Positions 53,986 to 64,000 of a stretch of 64,000 bases of DNA are shown in pieces; within the stretch, counting starts at the first letter, position 1; every line of letters starts with the position of its first letter. Made by a program: the position numbers and the translations under genes. This DNA comes from Rhipidocladum racemiflorum (lineage: Eukaryota; Streptophyta; Magnoliopsida; Poales; Poaceae): positions 39,283,944 through 39,347,943 of the forward strand of contig CM070572.1 in NCBI GenBank assembly GCA_036346355.1, written 5' to 3'. The notes under the pieces are model-generated. The model worked only from the letters and a program-made list of their open reading frames with translations. It was not told where the DNA came from and made no database searches.

Positions 53986-56208
53986 ATGGCGAGTACGGGG
54001 TTGAAGGTTGTCGTGACGGACGAGCAAAATAGTCCAAGGGCCGGAGATGGAACTCCCAGCAAGAGGAAAGAGGAAGCCACATCTACATCCAATCAGGGAG
54101 CTCAAATTCCTTTCAATTATGAAAAATTGAATACCTCTTCTTCACATTCTTATATCACTGTGCCCTCCGGGCGTGCTCCTTTCTTTGATGGCACTTATTA
54201 TTCCGCTTGGAGGCACAAGATGAAAATGCATTTGATGTCTCTTCATCGTAGTGTTTGGAAGATTGTGTGTACAGGTTTAGATATGCCGGAAGACGACATG
54301 GAGCTTACACCAGAACAAGAACAGAACATCCACCGCAATGCACAAGCCGCAAGCGTGATACTTGGAGCGTTGAGTCCCGAGGAGTTCAACAAAGTGGATG
54401 GCTTAGAAGAAGCTAAAGAAATATGGGATACACTCCAAGTAGCTCATGAGGGAACTTCAAGTGTAAGGGAATCAAAAATCGAGTTACTAGAAGGAAAGTT
54501 GGGGAGATTTGTAATGAATGATGACGAGTCACCTCAACAAATGTATGATCGATTGATGATTCTCGTGAACAAGATTAGAGGGCTTGGAAGCAAGGACATG
54601 ACGGACCATGTAGTGGTGAAAAGGATGTTGAGAGCCTTTGCTCCAAGGAACTCGACTCTCGTGACACTTATACGAGAGCGAAAAGATTTTAAGAGGCTCA
54701 CTCCAAATGATGTGCTCGGAAGGATTCTTTCACATGAACTTATGGAGGAAGAAGCAAAAGAAGTGAAGAACCTTGCCAAGCAAAGCTCGAGCTCAAGACC
54801 GAAGCAAATAGCTTTGAAGGCAAGCAAAAAGGAAGAATCAACATCGAGTGATGATGAGGAAGATGAAAGCGAAGATGAGGAAGACTTGGCGTTGTTCATA
54901 AGAAAGTTCAAGAAATTCCTCAAGTATGACAGGTCAAGCAAATACAAGAAAAATGTAAATGACAAGTCAAGAAGAAGAAGAAATGTGAAGAGGGCTTGCT
55001 ATGAGTGTGGTTAAGTTGGACACTTCATCGCCGATTGTCCAAAGAAGAAGAACATTTCCAACGAGCCCAAGAAGATTGAGTCAAACAAGAAAAACAAAAA
55101 GCTACAAGAAGAAATACTCGGGGCGAGCTCATATTAGCGAAGAATGGGATTCAAACGACTCTGACTCTGACACCGATGATGAAGGAGTCGCCACCGTTGC
55201 CATTGAAGCCGCTCCTCCAACAAAATCACTCTTCGGCGACATGAGCGACACCGACAACGACGACACACCCGTTTGTCTCATGGCAAAAGGGCGGAAGGTA
55301 ATGACTAAGTCAAAATCTCCAAGTAGTGATAGTGAATTAGATAGTGATGACAATGATGATGATGCTCTATTTTGTGATTTAAGCAAATCGGCCATTGATA
55401 AAATCCATAAGCTATTGAAAAGAATAGATAGCCAAGAGGAAACTCTCGAAAAGCAAGAAGAGTTGCTAATTTGTGAAAAGAAGAAAAATCTTGCTCTCGA
55501 GAAGGTCATCACAAAAGAAAAGGAGACAATTGAATTGTTAACCAAAAAGCTTGATTTGGCTGATAATTCAATTGAAATGCTTAAAGGTTCAAATGAGTCA
55601 CTTCAAGAGAATGTCATAAGTCTAGAAAACAATCTTCAAGCTCTTGAAGTGCAAATTGAATCTCTTAATGATATAAATTCTCCAATTGTCAATTCACCAA
55701 TAGCTTCTATTCCTTCCACTAGCAATGGTTGCTCTCGATGCTATAATATTGATATTAATGCTTGTACTACTAACTCTCAATTTGTGCAAGTATTAAAAAG
55801 CGAAAACGGGAGATTGAGTGCCTTGGTAAGATACGGTTGCATGAAAACTTATCAATCCAAGGATGCCCTATACAAGACCATAAATGATCGAGGCAACAAA
55901 AACAAAGAAGGGCTAGGATATGATAAGTACGAGTGCAAAGGAAATGACCGTGTGGTGGTAAAAGGTAAGGAATGCATCAAGTTTGTCAAAGGAAATGACA
56001 AACAACCATTGACCACCACACATGTCATCAAGACCGGGCAAGAATCAAAGAAGCATCCTCAATGTCATACATCTCAGTCTATTCACTTTGCTTCTTATAT
56101 ATTGAAGAGAAACCACCGTGGTAAAGTGGTTGCTCATTTTGTCGGTGCCCACTACTCTAATAATGCAAGCAAAAAGAAGGTGTGGGTACCGAAAGTATTG
56201 ATCACTAA
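53986..56208 (+). pseudogene. Gag of the second copia copy, broken and truncated
   Basis: The ATG at 53986 opens the same UBN2-type gag as at 36935 and reads through the place where that copy has its stop. A TAA at 55012-55014 falls inside the zinc knuckle (after CYECG), and a one-base shift near 55100 moves the frame. The Asp/Glu-rich and coiled-coil-like C-terminal part then continues to about 56208, ending at VLIT where the gypsy LTR begins. Confidence 0.9.
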
Positions 56209-56325
56209 TGTCGGCGTATTTTACGCCGGGGTCCCCACTCTCCCTCAATAAAAGAAACCGTCGGGCGGGCAGGGTGTGTCCGGGCGCACCGCCACAGGCA
56301 AGCAGCAACTCCCCGGCGTGGTCGC

Positions 56326-56636
56326 CCCAGTGGACAGGTGGCGACCAGGCCACGCCACTGGGCGCCCAGGAAGGTGGTCGCCCAGTGGACAGGTGGCGAC
56401 CAGGCCACGCCACTGGGCGCCCAGGAAGGTGGTCGCCTAGTGGGCGATGTGTGGCGACCAGCCACGCCACTGGCGCCCAGAAGGCGGTCGCCCAAGGGCG
56501 CGTGGCGAGCAGGCCACGCCCTGGCGACAGCCAGGCGTCGCCGATGGGAGTGGCGGCCGGGCCCACCACTGGCGCCAGGAAGGTGGTCGCCCAGTGGACA
56601 GGTGGCGACCAGGCCACGCCCCTGGCGTCCACCCCC
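56326..56636 (+). repeat. 55-bp tandem repeats in the Tat LTR
   Basis: Units begin at 56326, 56381, 56436 and 56491, exactly 55 bp apart. A further related unit lies at 56590. Each contains GGTGGCGACCAGGCCACGCC and GGAAGGTGGTCG. They lie in U3 upstream of the TATA box. Confidence 0.9.
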
Positions 56637-56944
56637 GAGGCTGCAGCACCCGGGTCAAGGGTATTTAATGCGAATCGTGCGCATTAAATGCAAAGCATGG
56701 AGAATGCAGTATGGCGGCGCGTCTTCCCCAGGCATGCATTAACTGCGTGTGACGTCACGGCAGCACCTCACCCCCTGACGGAACGGGTAGCGTTGGAGGA
56801 CGTGGGGCCCGAGGCGGGGGTGTGACGGCTGCGGCAGATAATGATGGGATGTAAGAACAGCAACGTGCGCATTAAATGCGCCCGTGCCGATGTAATGAGT
56901 ATGACTTGCAGTGTAAGCCTCCCATGCGCCCCCGCCAGCCCAAG

Positions 56945-56952
56945 TATAAAAG
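56945..56952 (+). promoter_or_regulatory. TATA box of the Tat LTR
   Basis: TATAAAAG is followed by GGAGCCGGGG; transcription is expected to start about 30 bp downstream. Confidence 0.8.
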
Positions 56953-57229
56953 GGAGCCGGGGTGCAAGGGAGAAGGGGTTCGATCCATAGCTAGTAGATT
57001 TCATCCTCCCAAGTGAGAAGATAAGCAATACCAAGAAAAGCAGGACTAGGGCTATTACTCTACGGAGGGCCTGAACCTGGGAAAATACCTTGCGTCCCCC
57101 TGTTCCCCTGAGCTTCCCGATACTCCGGTCATCTTCCTCCTCCTCCCTAAGGCGATTGCCCCGAAAGCCCCCCGTCTGAACCTCATAAGCACCCGACTCG
57201 GAGGTGCCTGTTGGCTAATACGCCGACAG

Positions 57230-57247
57230 TGGCGCGCCAGGTAGGGG
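57230..57247 (+). other. Primer binding site of the Tat-type element
   Basis: TGGCGCGCCAGGTAGGGG follows the LTR after one base. The position and TGG start fit a primer site. The tRNA used is not assigned. Confidence 0.7.
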
Positions 57248-57321
57248 CTATTGGTGGTTAGATTGCCCTCTCCCCTCCGTTTCCAGTTCGAAGCTCAGCA
57301 GAAGGAGGGGCGCTCGTCTGC

Positions 57322-59763
57322 ATGGCGGAGTCGCACTCCAAGCGCAGCAATCTGCCCGAGGAAAGCGGCGCCCGTAGCCGGTCCCGGCGTTCGGGGAGGG
57401 AGCCGGGCCACCCGGGTCCCTCCGCTGCGGGAGAAGCACGCGTGACTCCCACGCCCGGGAGTCAGCCCGTCCAACGGCGCTTGGCGCTGGGGGATGACAC
57501 CCCCGCGCGAAGCCTTCATGCGGCCCGGCTGCTTCTCGATCATCCCCCAGTAACGCTGGGGGGGACACCCCAGCCACTCCATGGCTGCGGGATATCGTCC
57601 ACTTGGTCGACGCCGCTCAACAGCAGGTTGAAGCGGCGGCCCAGCCGGGGGCTTCTGGCATGTGGCGGCAAGGAGCACGCGCAACTGACGCGCAAGGTTC
57701 CAGCCGCCGCATGGCTTCTCCCGGTCTTAAGGGCCGGGACAAGGGGAAGGGAGTCCTGGTTGCAGCCCCCTCCGTTATAGGGGGACATGCACGTGACTCC
57801 GCTTCCTCTCGCGGTCCCCCCGAGTCAAGGGGGAATCGCGAAGATCTCAGATCGCGCTTGGACGAGAGGCGGCTCCAGCGCGACGGTGACCTGCGTCACG
57901 TTCTCAGGGGGCGCCGTGAGAGTGCCCAGCGGCGCCCCACTCCCCAGACACCCACCAGGCGCCAAGGGGCTTCCCCCTTGGACTCCGGGGAGAGCGCAGG
58001 ATCGCACTCCTCGTCCTCTCCTCGGGATCGAGGAGCTGGCGAACAACGCTGCTCCCCCTACAACGTCGGATGCCAGGCGTTTTCTCTCCGCCTCCGACAA
58101 GCTGCGTGGCCGGAGAGATTCCGTCCCGCCTCCATCGAGAAGTACGACGGCACCACCAACCCGGAGGAGTTTCTGCAAATTTACACCACGGTGGTGCGTC
58201 TTTCTTTGGGGGTCCGAGAAGGTCATGACCAACTACCTCCCGACGTCATTGACGGCTCCGCCGGCCGTGGCTACTCAACCTCCGCGAGGCTCCGTGCACT
58301 CGTGGGAGGAGGCTGTGATATTTTCGTTGCCAACTTTCGTGGCTCCTACGCTCACCAGCGTGGAGGACGACCTCCACGCCTGGAGCGCATGCAGGGGAGT
58401 CCCTGAGAGAGTTTATCCAGCGATTTAGCCACTGCCGCAATACGATCCCTCGGATCTCTGAGCAGTCGGTAATTATCGCTTTCCGGAGGGGGTCCGGGAT
58501 CAGAAAATGCATGAGAAGATGGCCACCCGCGTCATCTCAACCACTTCCGAGTTGTTCTCCCTGGCGCACGAGTGCGCCAGGGCGGCCGAGGCTCGGAAAT
58601 GTGCGACGAGGCCTACCGACACCGACGACGCCGGCACCTCAAAATCCTCCGACCGCAAGAAGAAGAAGAAGAAGCGAAAGGAGACCGCCGCTAGGGAAGT
58701 CCTGGTTGCCGAACCAGAGACCAAATCCCGGCGTCGCGATGATCCGGACCGAAGGGATGAGCGCCGGGACCGGCGCGGCGACCGCAGGGACCGCCGCTCG
58801 CCCCGTCGCGAAGACAACGGAGGCAAACCCTATTGCCCCATCCATCGAACGAGTGGACACGACCTGGAGGACTGCCAAGTTGTGTCCAAGCTGGTAGACA
58901 GGCGGCTCAAGAAGCGCCGCGAGAAAGACCACGGAGACGACGACGACAACGAAGACTCAGCTCCATTGGCCTTTCAGCAGGCGGAGCACACGGTGGCATT
59001 CATCCACGGGGGCTCAGCCACCTACTCATCGAACTCGCAGTACAAGCGGGATCTGAGGCAGGTCTGCGCTACCGTATCGTCCTCCGGGGCGAGTAGGCTG
59101 CTGAAGTGGTCGGAGCAACCGATCACTTTCAGCCGGGCCGACCACCCGGAGAACGTTTCCGGCCCGAGCCATTTGCCGATCGTGGTCTCTCCCATGGTTC
59201 GCAATGCGAAGCTCGGGCGGGTCCTCGTTGATGGAGGCAGCGCCATCAACTTGCTGTCAATCGGGGCGTACCAAGCGCTCCAAGTGCCGTATGAGGAGCT
59301 GCGCCCGGCCCCACCCTTCTACGGAATCGCCCCCGGGGTGGGCCTCTTGCCCCTGGGGCAGGTCCGGTTGCGTATTACGTTTGGAAGCGCGGAAAACTTC
59401 CGGACGGAGTTGGTTGACTTCGAAGTCGTCGATTTCGACCTCCCATACAACGCCCTGCTTGGCCGTCCAGCCCTGGTCAAGTTCATGGCGGTTGCTCACT
59501 ATGCCTACATGCTGGTGAAGATTCAGGGGCCTGGGGGTCCAATTACAGTGAAGGTGGATAGACTGGAAGCCCTGCGTCTAAGCAAGCAGTTGCAGGACCT
59601 GGCCGGCGCCACCTGCTCGGCGCGCGATAAGGATGATGGCCCGAGCTCCCCCCGGTCAGGGCCCGCGCCCCGCCCAGGCCGGCGGGCGAGGCAAAGGCGG
59701 CCCCCGTGGGCGAGGACGGCTCGGGCAAGGTCGTCAAGATCGGCACCGACCTCAGCGCCAAAT
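57322..59763 (+). pseudogene. Tat gag and protease region, several frameshifts
   Basis: Homology to Tat gag moves between frames: an opening frame from 57322, then 57603-58200 (ending in IEKYDGTTNPEEFLQIYT), then pieces in another frame (EKVMTNYLPTSL) to about 58430. A long frame follows from 58507. That frame holds an Arg/Lys/Asp-rich linker, the atypical finger YCPIHRTSGHDLEDC, and a protease motif RVLVDGGSAINLLS. A frame change near 59630-59700 and an in-frame TAG around 59763 separate it from RT. It cannot produce a normal Gag. Confidence 0.85.
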
Positions 59764-59779
59764 AGGAAGGCGCGCTCGT

Positions 59780-62700
59780 CACCTTCCTCCGGTCTAACCT
59801 GGATGTGTTCGCTTGGGAACCATCAGAAATGATCGGGGTCCCTAGGGAGGTGATTGAGCACCGATTGGCAACGCTCCCTGGAGCGCACCCGGTTCGGCAA
59901 AAGATCCGGCGGCAGGCGCCGGAGCGGCAGGACGCCATTCGGGAAAGGTGAAGAAGCTTTTGTCTGCCAGGATTGTGCGGGAGGCCACCTATCCGGAGTG
60001 GTTGGCCAACCCCGTGCTCGTAAAGAAGTCCAACGGGAAGTGGCGAATGTGCATCGACTTCACCGACCTCAATAAAGCCTGCCCCAAGGACCCGCACCCC
60101 CTGCCACGGATAGACATCGTCGTCGACTCCACGGCGGGGTGTGAAGCCCTGTGCTTCCTCGACGCCTACTCCGGGTATCATCAGATCAGTATGGCGCAGG
60201 AAGACAAAGAAAAAACCGCCTTTGTGACTCCTCTCGGTGTATACTGCTACGTCAGGATGCCCTTCGGGCTGAAGAACGCCGGTGCCACCTATCAGCGGGC
60301 CATGCACATTGTGTTTCGGCCCCAAATAGGGAGGAACCTCGAAGTGTATGTTGACGATCTGGTAGTGAAAACAAAGAAGGCCGATGAGCTTGTCCAGGAC
60401 CTAGATGAGACCTTCTCTCGCCTCAGAAAATACTGTGTAAAGTTGAATCCCGAGAAGTGCATGTTTGGTGTCTCATCTGGGAAGCTGCTTGGGTTCTTGG
60501 TCTCCAGCCGCGGGATCGAGGTCAACCCAAAAAAGATAGAAGCAATTGAGCGGATGCAGCCGCCTACCCGCCTCAAGCAACTGCAATGCTTGACTGGCCG
60601 GCTGGCCTCCCTTGGCCGGTTCATAGCTCGGCTAGGGGAGAAAAGCCTGCCACTGTTCAAGCTATTGAAAAAGACCAACTCGTTCGAATGGACCCCAGAA
60701 GCCCAGCAGGCGTTCGAAGGCTTGAAGCAGTACCTCTCCTCTCCCCCAGTGCTGGTCGCCCCTGAGCCGGGTGAGCCACTGCTGTTGTATGTGGCGGCTA
60801 GCCCCTCCGTGGTAAGCGCGGCGCTGGTGGCAGAGCGAGAAGGCGTCCAACGGCCAGTCTACTACATTAGCAAGATGCTTCACGACGCAGAAACAAGGTA
60901 CCCTCAGGCTCAGAAGATGGTCTATGCTGTGGTGGTGGCGTCAAGAAAGTTGCGGCACTATTTTCAAGGGAGAGAGATCACAGTGGTCTCCTCGCACTTC
61001 TGCGAGATCCTCCACAACAGAGAAGCAGAGGGCCGCATCGCAAAGTGGTCCGTCGAGCTGGGGGAGTTCGGTGTCAAGTTCGCTCCTCGTACCGCGATAA
61101 AGAGTCAAAGGCTGGTGGACTTCGTCGTCGAGTGGACTCCAGCTGAGCCAGAAGCCGATGAGGTCCCCGCGCCCTCCCCCTGGACGCTCTTCTTCGACGG
61201 GTCCTTCAGGCTCGAAGGCGCGGGGGCTGTGGTTCTCCTGGTCTCTCCGACCGGGGACCTCCTCAAGTACGTGGTCGTCCTCGACTTCAAGGCCACTAAC
61301 AACGTCGTCGAGTATGAGGGTTTGCTGGCTGGGCTCCGGGCCACCGCAGCCGTCGGTGTCCGGCGCCTGCAAGTAAAGGGCGACTCCCTACTGGTCGTCA
61401 ATCAGGCAAGGAAAGATTTCTCCTGTCCTGACCCCGTCATGGCGGCGTACCTGGCGGAGGTCAGGAAGTTGGAAAGGCATTTCGAAGGGTTGGGGTATAC
61501 TCACATCCCCCGACGCGACAACCATCTGGCAGACGAGCTCGCCCAGCTCGCCTCAACCAGATCTCTGTGCGGCCGGGTCTTTGAAGAAAGGCTTCCGCGA
61601 CCGTCCATCGCAGCCCCCATTTCTGACGGGGACGATGGTGATGCCGCTTCAGCCCTCGCCCCTGGAGGGAAAGTGGTTCCGGCGGAAACGCCTGGCCAGG
61701 CGGAGTACCCGGACGACCACCTCGTGGTCGCTGTGCTTGACCGGGAAGGCACTTGGATGGATCCGATCCTGGCCTACCTGCGGGATCAAGTGTGCCCCGG
61801 CGATGATGCGTCAGCAGAGAAGCTAGCACGAAAGGCCAAGTGCTACACCCTGGTGGGCGGGGACCTGTACCGCCGGGGTAAGAACGGAATCCTTCTGAAG
61901 TGCATCACTCGGGAAGAGGGGAGCAGTCTGCTCTCGGATATCCATGGAGGCGTGTGCGGGAGCCATGTGTCCGGACGAACGATGGCGGGAAAAGCTTTCC
62001 GTCAAGGGTTCTATTGGCCAACCGCCCTCCAGGATGCCTGCGAGCTGGTGAGGAGATGCGAGGCGTGCCAGTTCCACGCCAAGCAGATCCACCAACCAGC
62101 CCAAGCCCTGCAAACTATCCCGCTCTCTTGGCCCTTCGCGGTCTGGGGGCTGGATATCCTGGGCCCGTTCCCGCGGGCCACAGGGGGCTACACCCACCTG
62201 TTCGTCGCCATCGACAAGTTCACTAAGTGGGTGGAAGCCGAGGCAGTAAGATCCATCACCGCCGCGGCCGCGATTAAGTTCATGCAAGGGATTTTCGCCC
62301 GCTTTGGGGTCGCCAACCGCATCATCACCGACAACGGCACACAGTCCACCAGCGCGGCCTTCTTAGATTTCTGCGAAGAGATGGGCACCAAGGTCTGCTT
62401 TGCCTCGGTCGCCCACCCCAGGAGCAACGGCCAAGTCGAGCGGGCCAACGCGCTGATGTTGAAGGGCCTCAAGACACGGGCATTCGATCGACTCCACAAG
62501 CGTGGGGCCCGATGGACTGAAGAGCTCCCGGCGGTGTTGTGGTCACTTCGAATTACCCCTAGTCGGGCTACCGGGGAAACCCCTTTCTTCCTGGTCTACG
62601 GCGCGGAAGCTGTCCTCCCTTCGTAATCGAATCGATCACCACGCGTCGCTGCGTTCGTGGAAGAAGACCAGGAAGATCTGCGTCGGGACGACGTCAACCT

Positions 62701-62986
62701 ACCGGAAGAGACGCGAGATCGGGCGGCTCTGCGCACGGCAAGGTACCAGCAAAGTCTCAGGCGGTACCACGCCTCCCGGGTCAATGAGAGAACACTGGCA
62801 GCGGGCGACCTGGTCTTGCGAAGAATCCAGTCGCATGCCGGGTCGCATAAACTGTCTCCCCAGTGGGAGGGACCCTTCAAAGTGGTCTCAGTCTCTCGTC
62901 CCGGGGCGGTCAGGTTGGCCACTGAAGACGGCGAAGAACTGGCAAAATCCCAGAATATAGAAAATCTGCGCAAGTTCTACCCTTGA
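59780..62986 (+). pseudogene. Tat pol: RT, RNase H, second RNase H, integrase
   Basis: RT homology starts near 59780 (FLRSNLDVFAWEP) and shifts frame at about 59950. A frame of 892 codons then runs to TAA at 62624-62626. RT has YVDDLVVK near residue 132 and RNase H lies at about 260-390. The archaeal-type RNase H (LFFDGSF ... NNVVEYEGLLAGL) lies at about 413-540. Integrase has an HHCC finger (about 655-710) and a catalytic core with LDILGPF, TDNGTQ and NGQVERA. After the TAA the same frame continues from 62627 with the integrase C-terminal domain and ends at 62986 (ENLRKFYP). Two breaks therefore disable the polyprotein. Confidence 0.92.
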
Positions 62987-63597
62987 TCGGTTGTAAGTCC
63001 CAGGCTCCGTTCCCCGACCGGCCAGAGCGTGTCTTCCTCTCCGCCGCGGGTCGGGGGAGGCCTTCTGTTTAAAATTAAATATTCACTCTCCTTATCCGAA
63101 ATAGTTGTTCTTCCTACCCTCTTTTCGGTCTCTAGCCCACTGTCGGGCAGTGCCAGGGCACTTGCCTCTGATACCCTGCGGCCCTGCAAAAACCCTATAG
63201 CAAAGGCGGAATCACTAAGTGAGAGCAGTGTGCGGGAATGGGTGATTGGATGGCAGGTTCAGCACGATCCCCAGCACGGTCATGACACTCCGGGTGTCCC
63301 CATGGAGGTCGGCGACTTAAACACCGTTGCCAAGAACCTAAGGTCCCGCCCCGACTCGCTAAGCGTTCGTTCCCTAGAGACTATCTGGGAGGCAAAATTT
63401 TGTTAAGGCAAAGGGTTCGAGGGAAGTGATTCCCTGGCGCAAGGCCTTAAGTCTTTAAGCGGTCATGTGTTTGTTTGCGCGGAACCGGGAAGATCAGGGT
63501 AAAAGCGAACTCTGAGTGGCGTAGTGGGGAGCCTGTGCTTTCGTTTCGTTTAAAAATATTTTGCATTCAAAGTCTTTACAGGCAAAAGCAAAGAAAT
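62987..63597 (+). other. Non-coding 3' region of the Tat-type element
   Basis: No pol or host domain is recognised. Tat elements often carry long non-coding or extra-ORF regions between integrase and the 3' LTR. Confidence 0.5.
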
Positions 63598-64000
63598 CTA
63601 CACTGCTGGGGGAGTTGGGGGGTCCTCCTCGCCCTCCGCTGCCACCTCGGCAGCCGCCACGTCCTCAGCGGCTGGGTCAACATCCAGCTGAAGCGCCACG
63701 TCTTCCGCTGCCGCCTCCACTTGGGGTTCTCCATCGCCACGGTATGCGGCGACACCTTTCGAGGCGTCGTGGACCCGCTCCTCCGCCTGCGCCCAGTCAC
63801 CTTCAACCCCCTGGACAGCGACCGCGGGATCGAAGTTGGCGTCGCGACTAGCGCAACAGGCCAGCACGTGCTTCGCCGTGGTCACCGCAATCGCGCCCCT
63901 CCTGGCGGACGGGCGGCAAGAAGCGTGGCGAGGCGTGAAAGTCCGCGGTTCGGCAAAGGCAGAATGCATAGTTCTGCAGCTTCTCCTCCCGCGGATCCGG
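63598..64000 (-). CDS. Possible antisense ORF in the Tat 3' region, partial
   Basis: On the minus strand a frame of at least 123 codons (63969-63598) ends in an Ala/Glu/Asp-rich acidic tail closing EEDPPTPPAV. Another minus frame is open from the window edge to the same area, so a frame change may lie near 63960. Some Tat elements, such as maize Grande, carry an antisense ORF at this place. No domain is recognised and chance in GC-rich sequence remains possible. Confidence 0.35.
   Translation of the reverse strand, partial: RIRGRRSCRTMHSAFAEPRTFTPRHASCRPSARRGAIAVTTAKHVLACCASRDANFDPAVAVQGVEGDWAQAEERVHDASKGVAAYRGDGEPQVEAAAEDVALQLDVDPAAEDVAAAEVAAEGEEDPPTPPAV

Larger units (their letters stand above)
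52291..56208 (+). mobile_element. Second copy of the copia family, 5' part, split by a gypsy insertion
   Basis: It contains a 1642-bp 5' LTR, a primer binding site and gag on the plus strand, closely matching the element at 26937-38610. It stops inside the gag tail at 56208, where a Tat-type gypsy LTR begins. The rest of this copia copy is expected beyond the right edge of the window, after the gypsy element. Confidence 0.92.
56209..57228 (+). repeat. 5' LTR of the Tat-type element
   Basis: It begins TGTCGGCGTATTTTACGCCG and ends TAATACGCCGACA, so its ends form an inverted TGTCGGCGTATT. It carries 55-bp tandem repeats and a TATA box. Its length of 1020 bp cannot yet be checked against the partner LTR. 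Confidence 0.85.
56209..64000 (+). mobile_element. Ty3/gypsy retrotransposon, Tat lineage, incomplete at window edge
   Basis: It has a 5' LTR (TG...CA, 56209-57228), a primer site, gag, protease, RT, RNase H, a second (archaeal-type) RNase H and integrase on the plus strand. RT before integrase defines gypsy. The extra RNase H and the CPIH-type gag finger are hallmarks of Tat (Retand/Ogre/RIRE2 group). It is inserted in copia gag. The coding region has several frameshifts and nonsense codons. The 3' LTR lies beyond 64000. Confidence 0.92.

Overview
This window is nuclear DNA from a plant, most likely a grass (Poaceae). Two genes split by GT..AG introns sit in a sea of nested transposons: GC-rich LTR retrotransposons, Tourist, Stowaway and hAT MITEs, and (TA)n-flanked hairpin elements. 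There are no bacterial, CRISPR, rRNA or tRNA features.

Layout. 0-2.7 kb: a Tourist MITE, a compound microsatellite, a CACTA MITE and a 1-kb hAT element, each with target-site duplications (TSDs). 2.7-10.8 kb: a complete but non-coding LTR retrotransposon on the minus strand. 10.8-19.2 kb: a hAT fragment joined to a 3'-truncated Ty3/gypsy element (Tekay/Del-like) with a long 5' LTR that carries another hAT element. 19.2-21.0 kb: nested small elements. 21.5-23.8 kb: the five-exon gene for cytosolic ribosomal protein L11 (uL5), with a hAT MITE in its last intron. 24.6-26.2 kb: three ~374-bp hairpin elements flanked by (TA)n, plus a short Helitron-like element. 26.9-38.6 kb: a complete Ty1/copia element (SIRE/Maximus-like, minus strand) with gag, pol and a third ORF in the env position. 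38.6-44.3 kb: tandem repeats, a two-exon aspartate aminotransferase remnant, and more MITEs and hAT elements. 44.5-49.2 kb: a leucine-rich-repeat receptor kinase gene (LRR subfamily II, like Arabidopsis At5g45780) on the minus strand. 52.3-56.2 kb: the 5' half of a second copy of the same copia family, on the plus strand. It is interrupted at 56209 by a Ty3/gypsy element of the Tat type that runs off the right edge.

Working host genes: RPL11 has a fully open 182-residue reading frame, and the receptor kinase can be assembled as 623 residues. The retroelement proteins are broken by nonsense codons or frameshifts except for the third ORF and the RT/RNase H part of the copia pol.

Most unusual signal: the copia LTRs carry a regular array of 13-bp dyads of the form TCGGA-N3-TCCGA. 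They come as pairs about 21-22 bp apart, repeated roughly every 73 bp just upstream of the TATA box. The same dyad pairs recur inside the element, upstream of the third ORF. This looks like a cis-regulatory or protein-binding array shared by two promoters of one retrotransposon.
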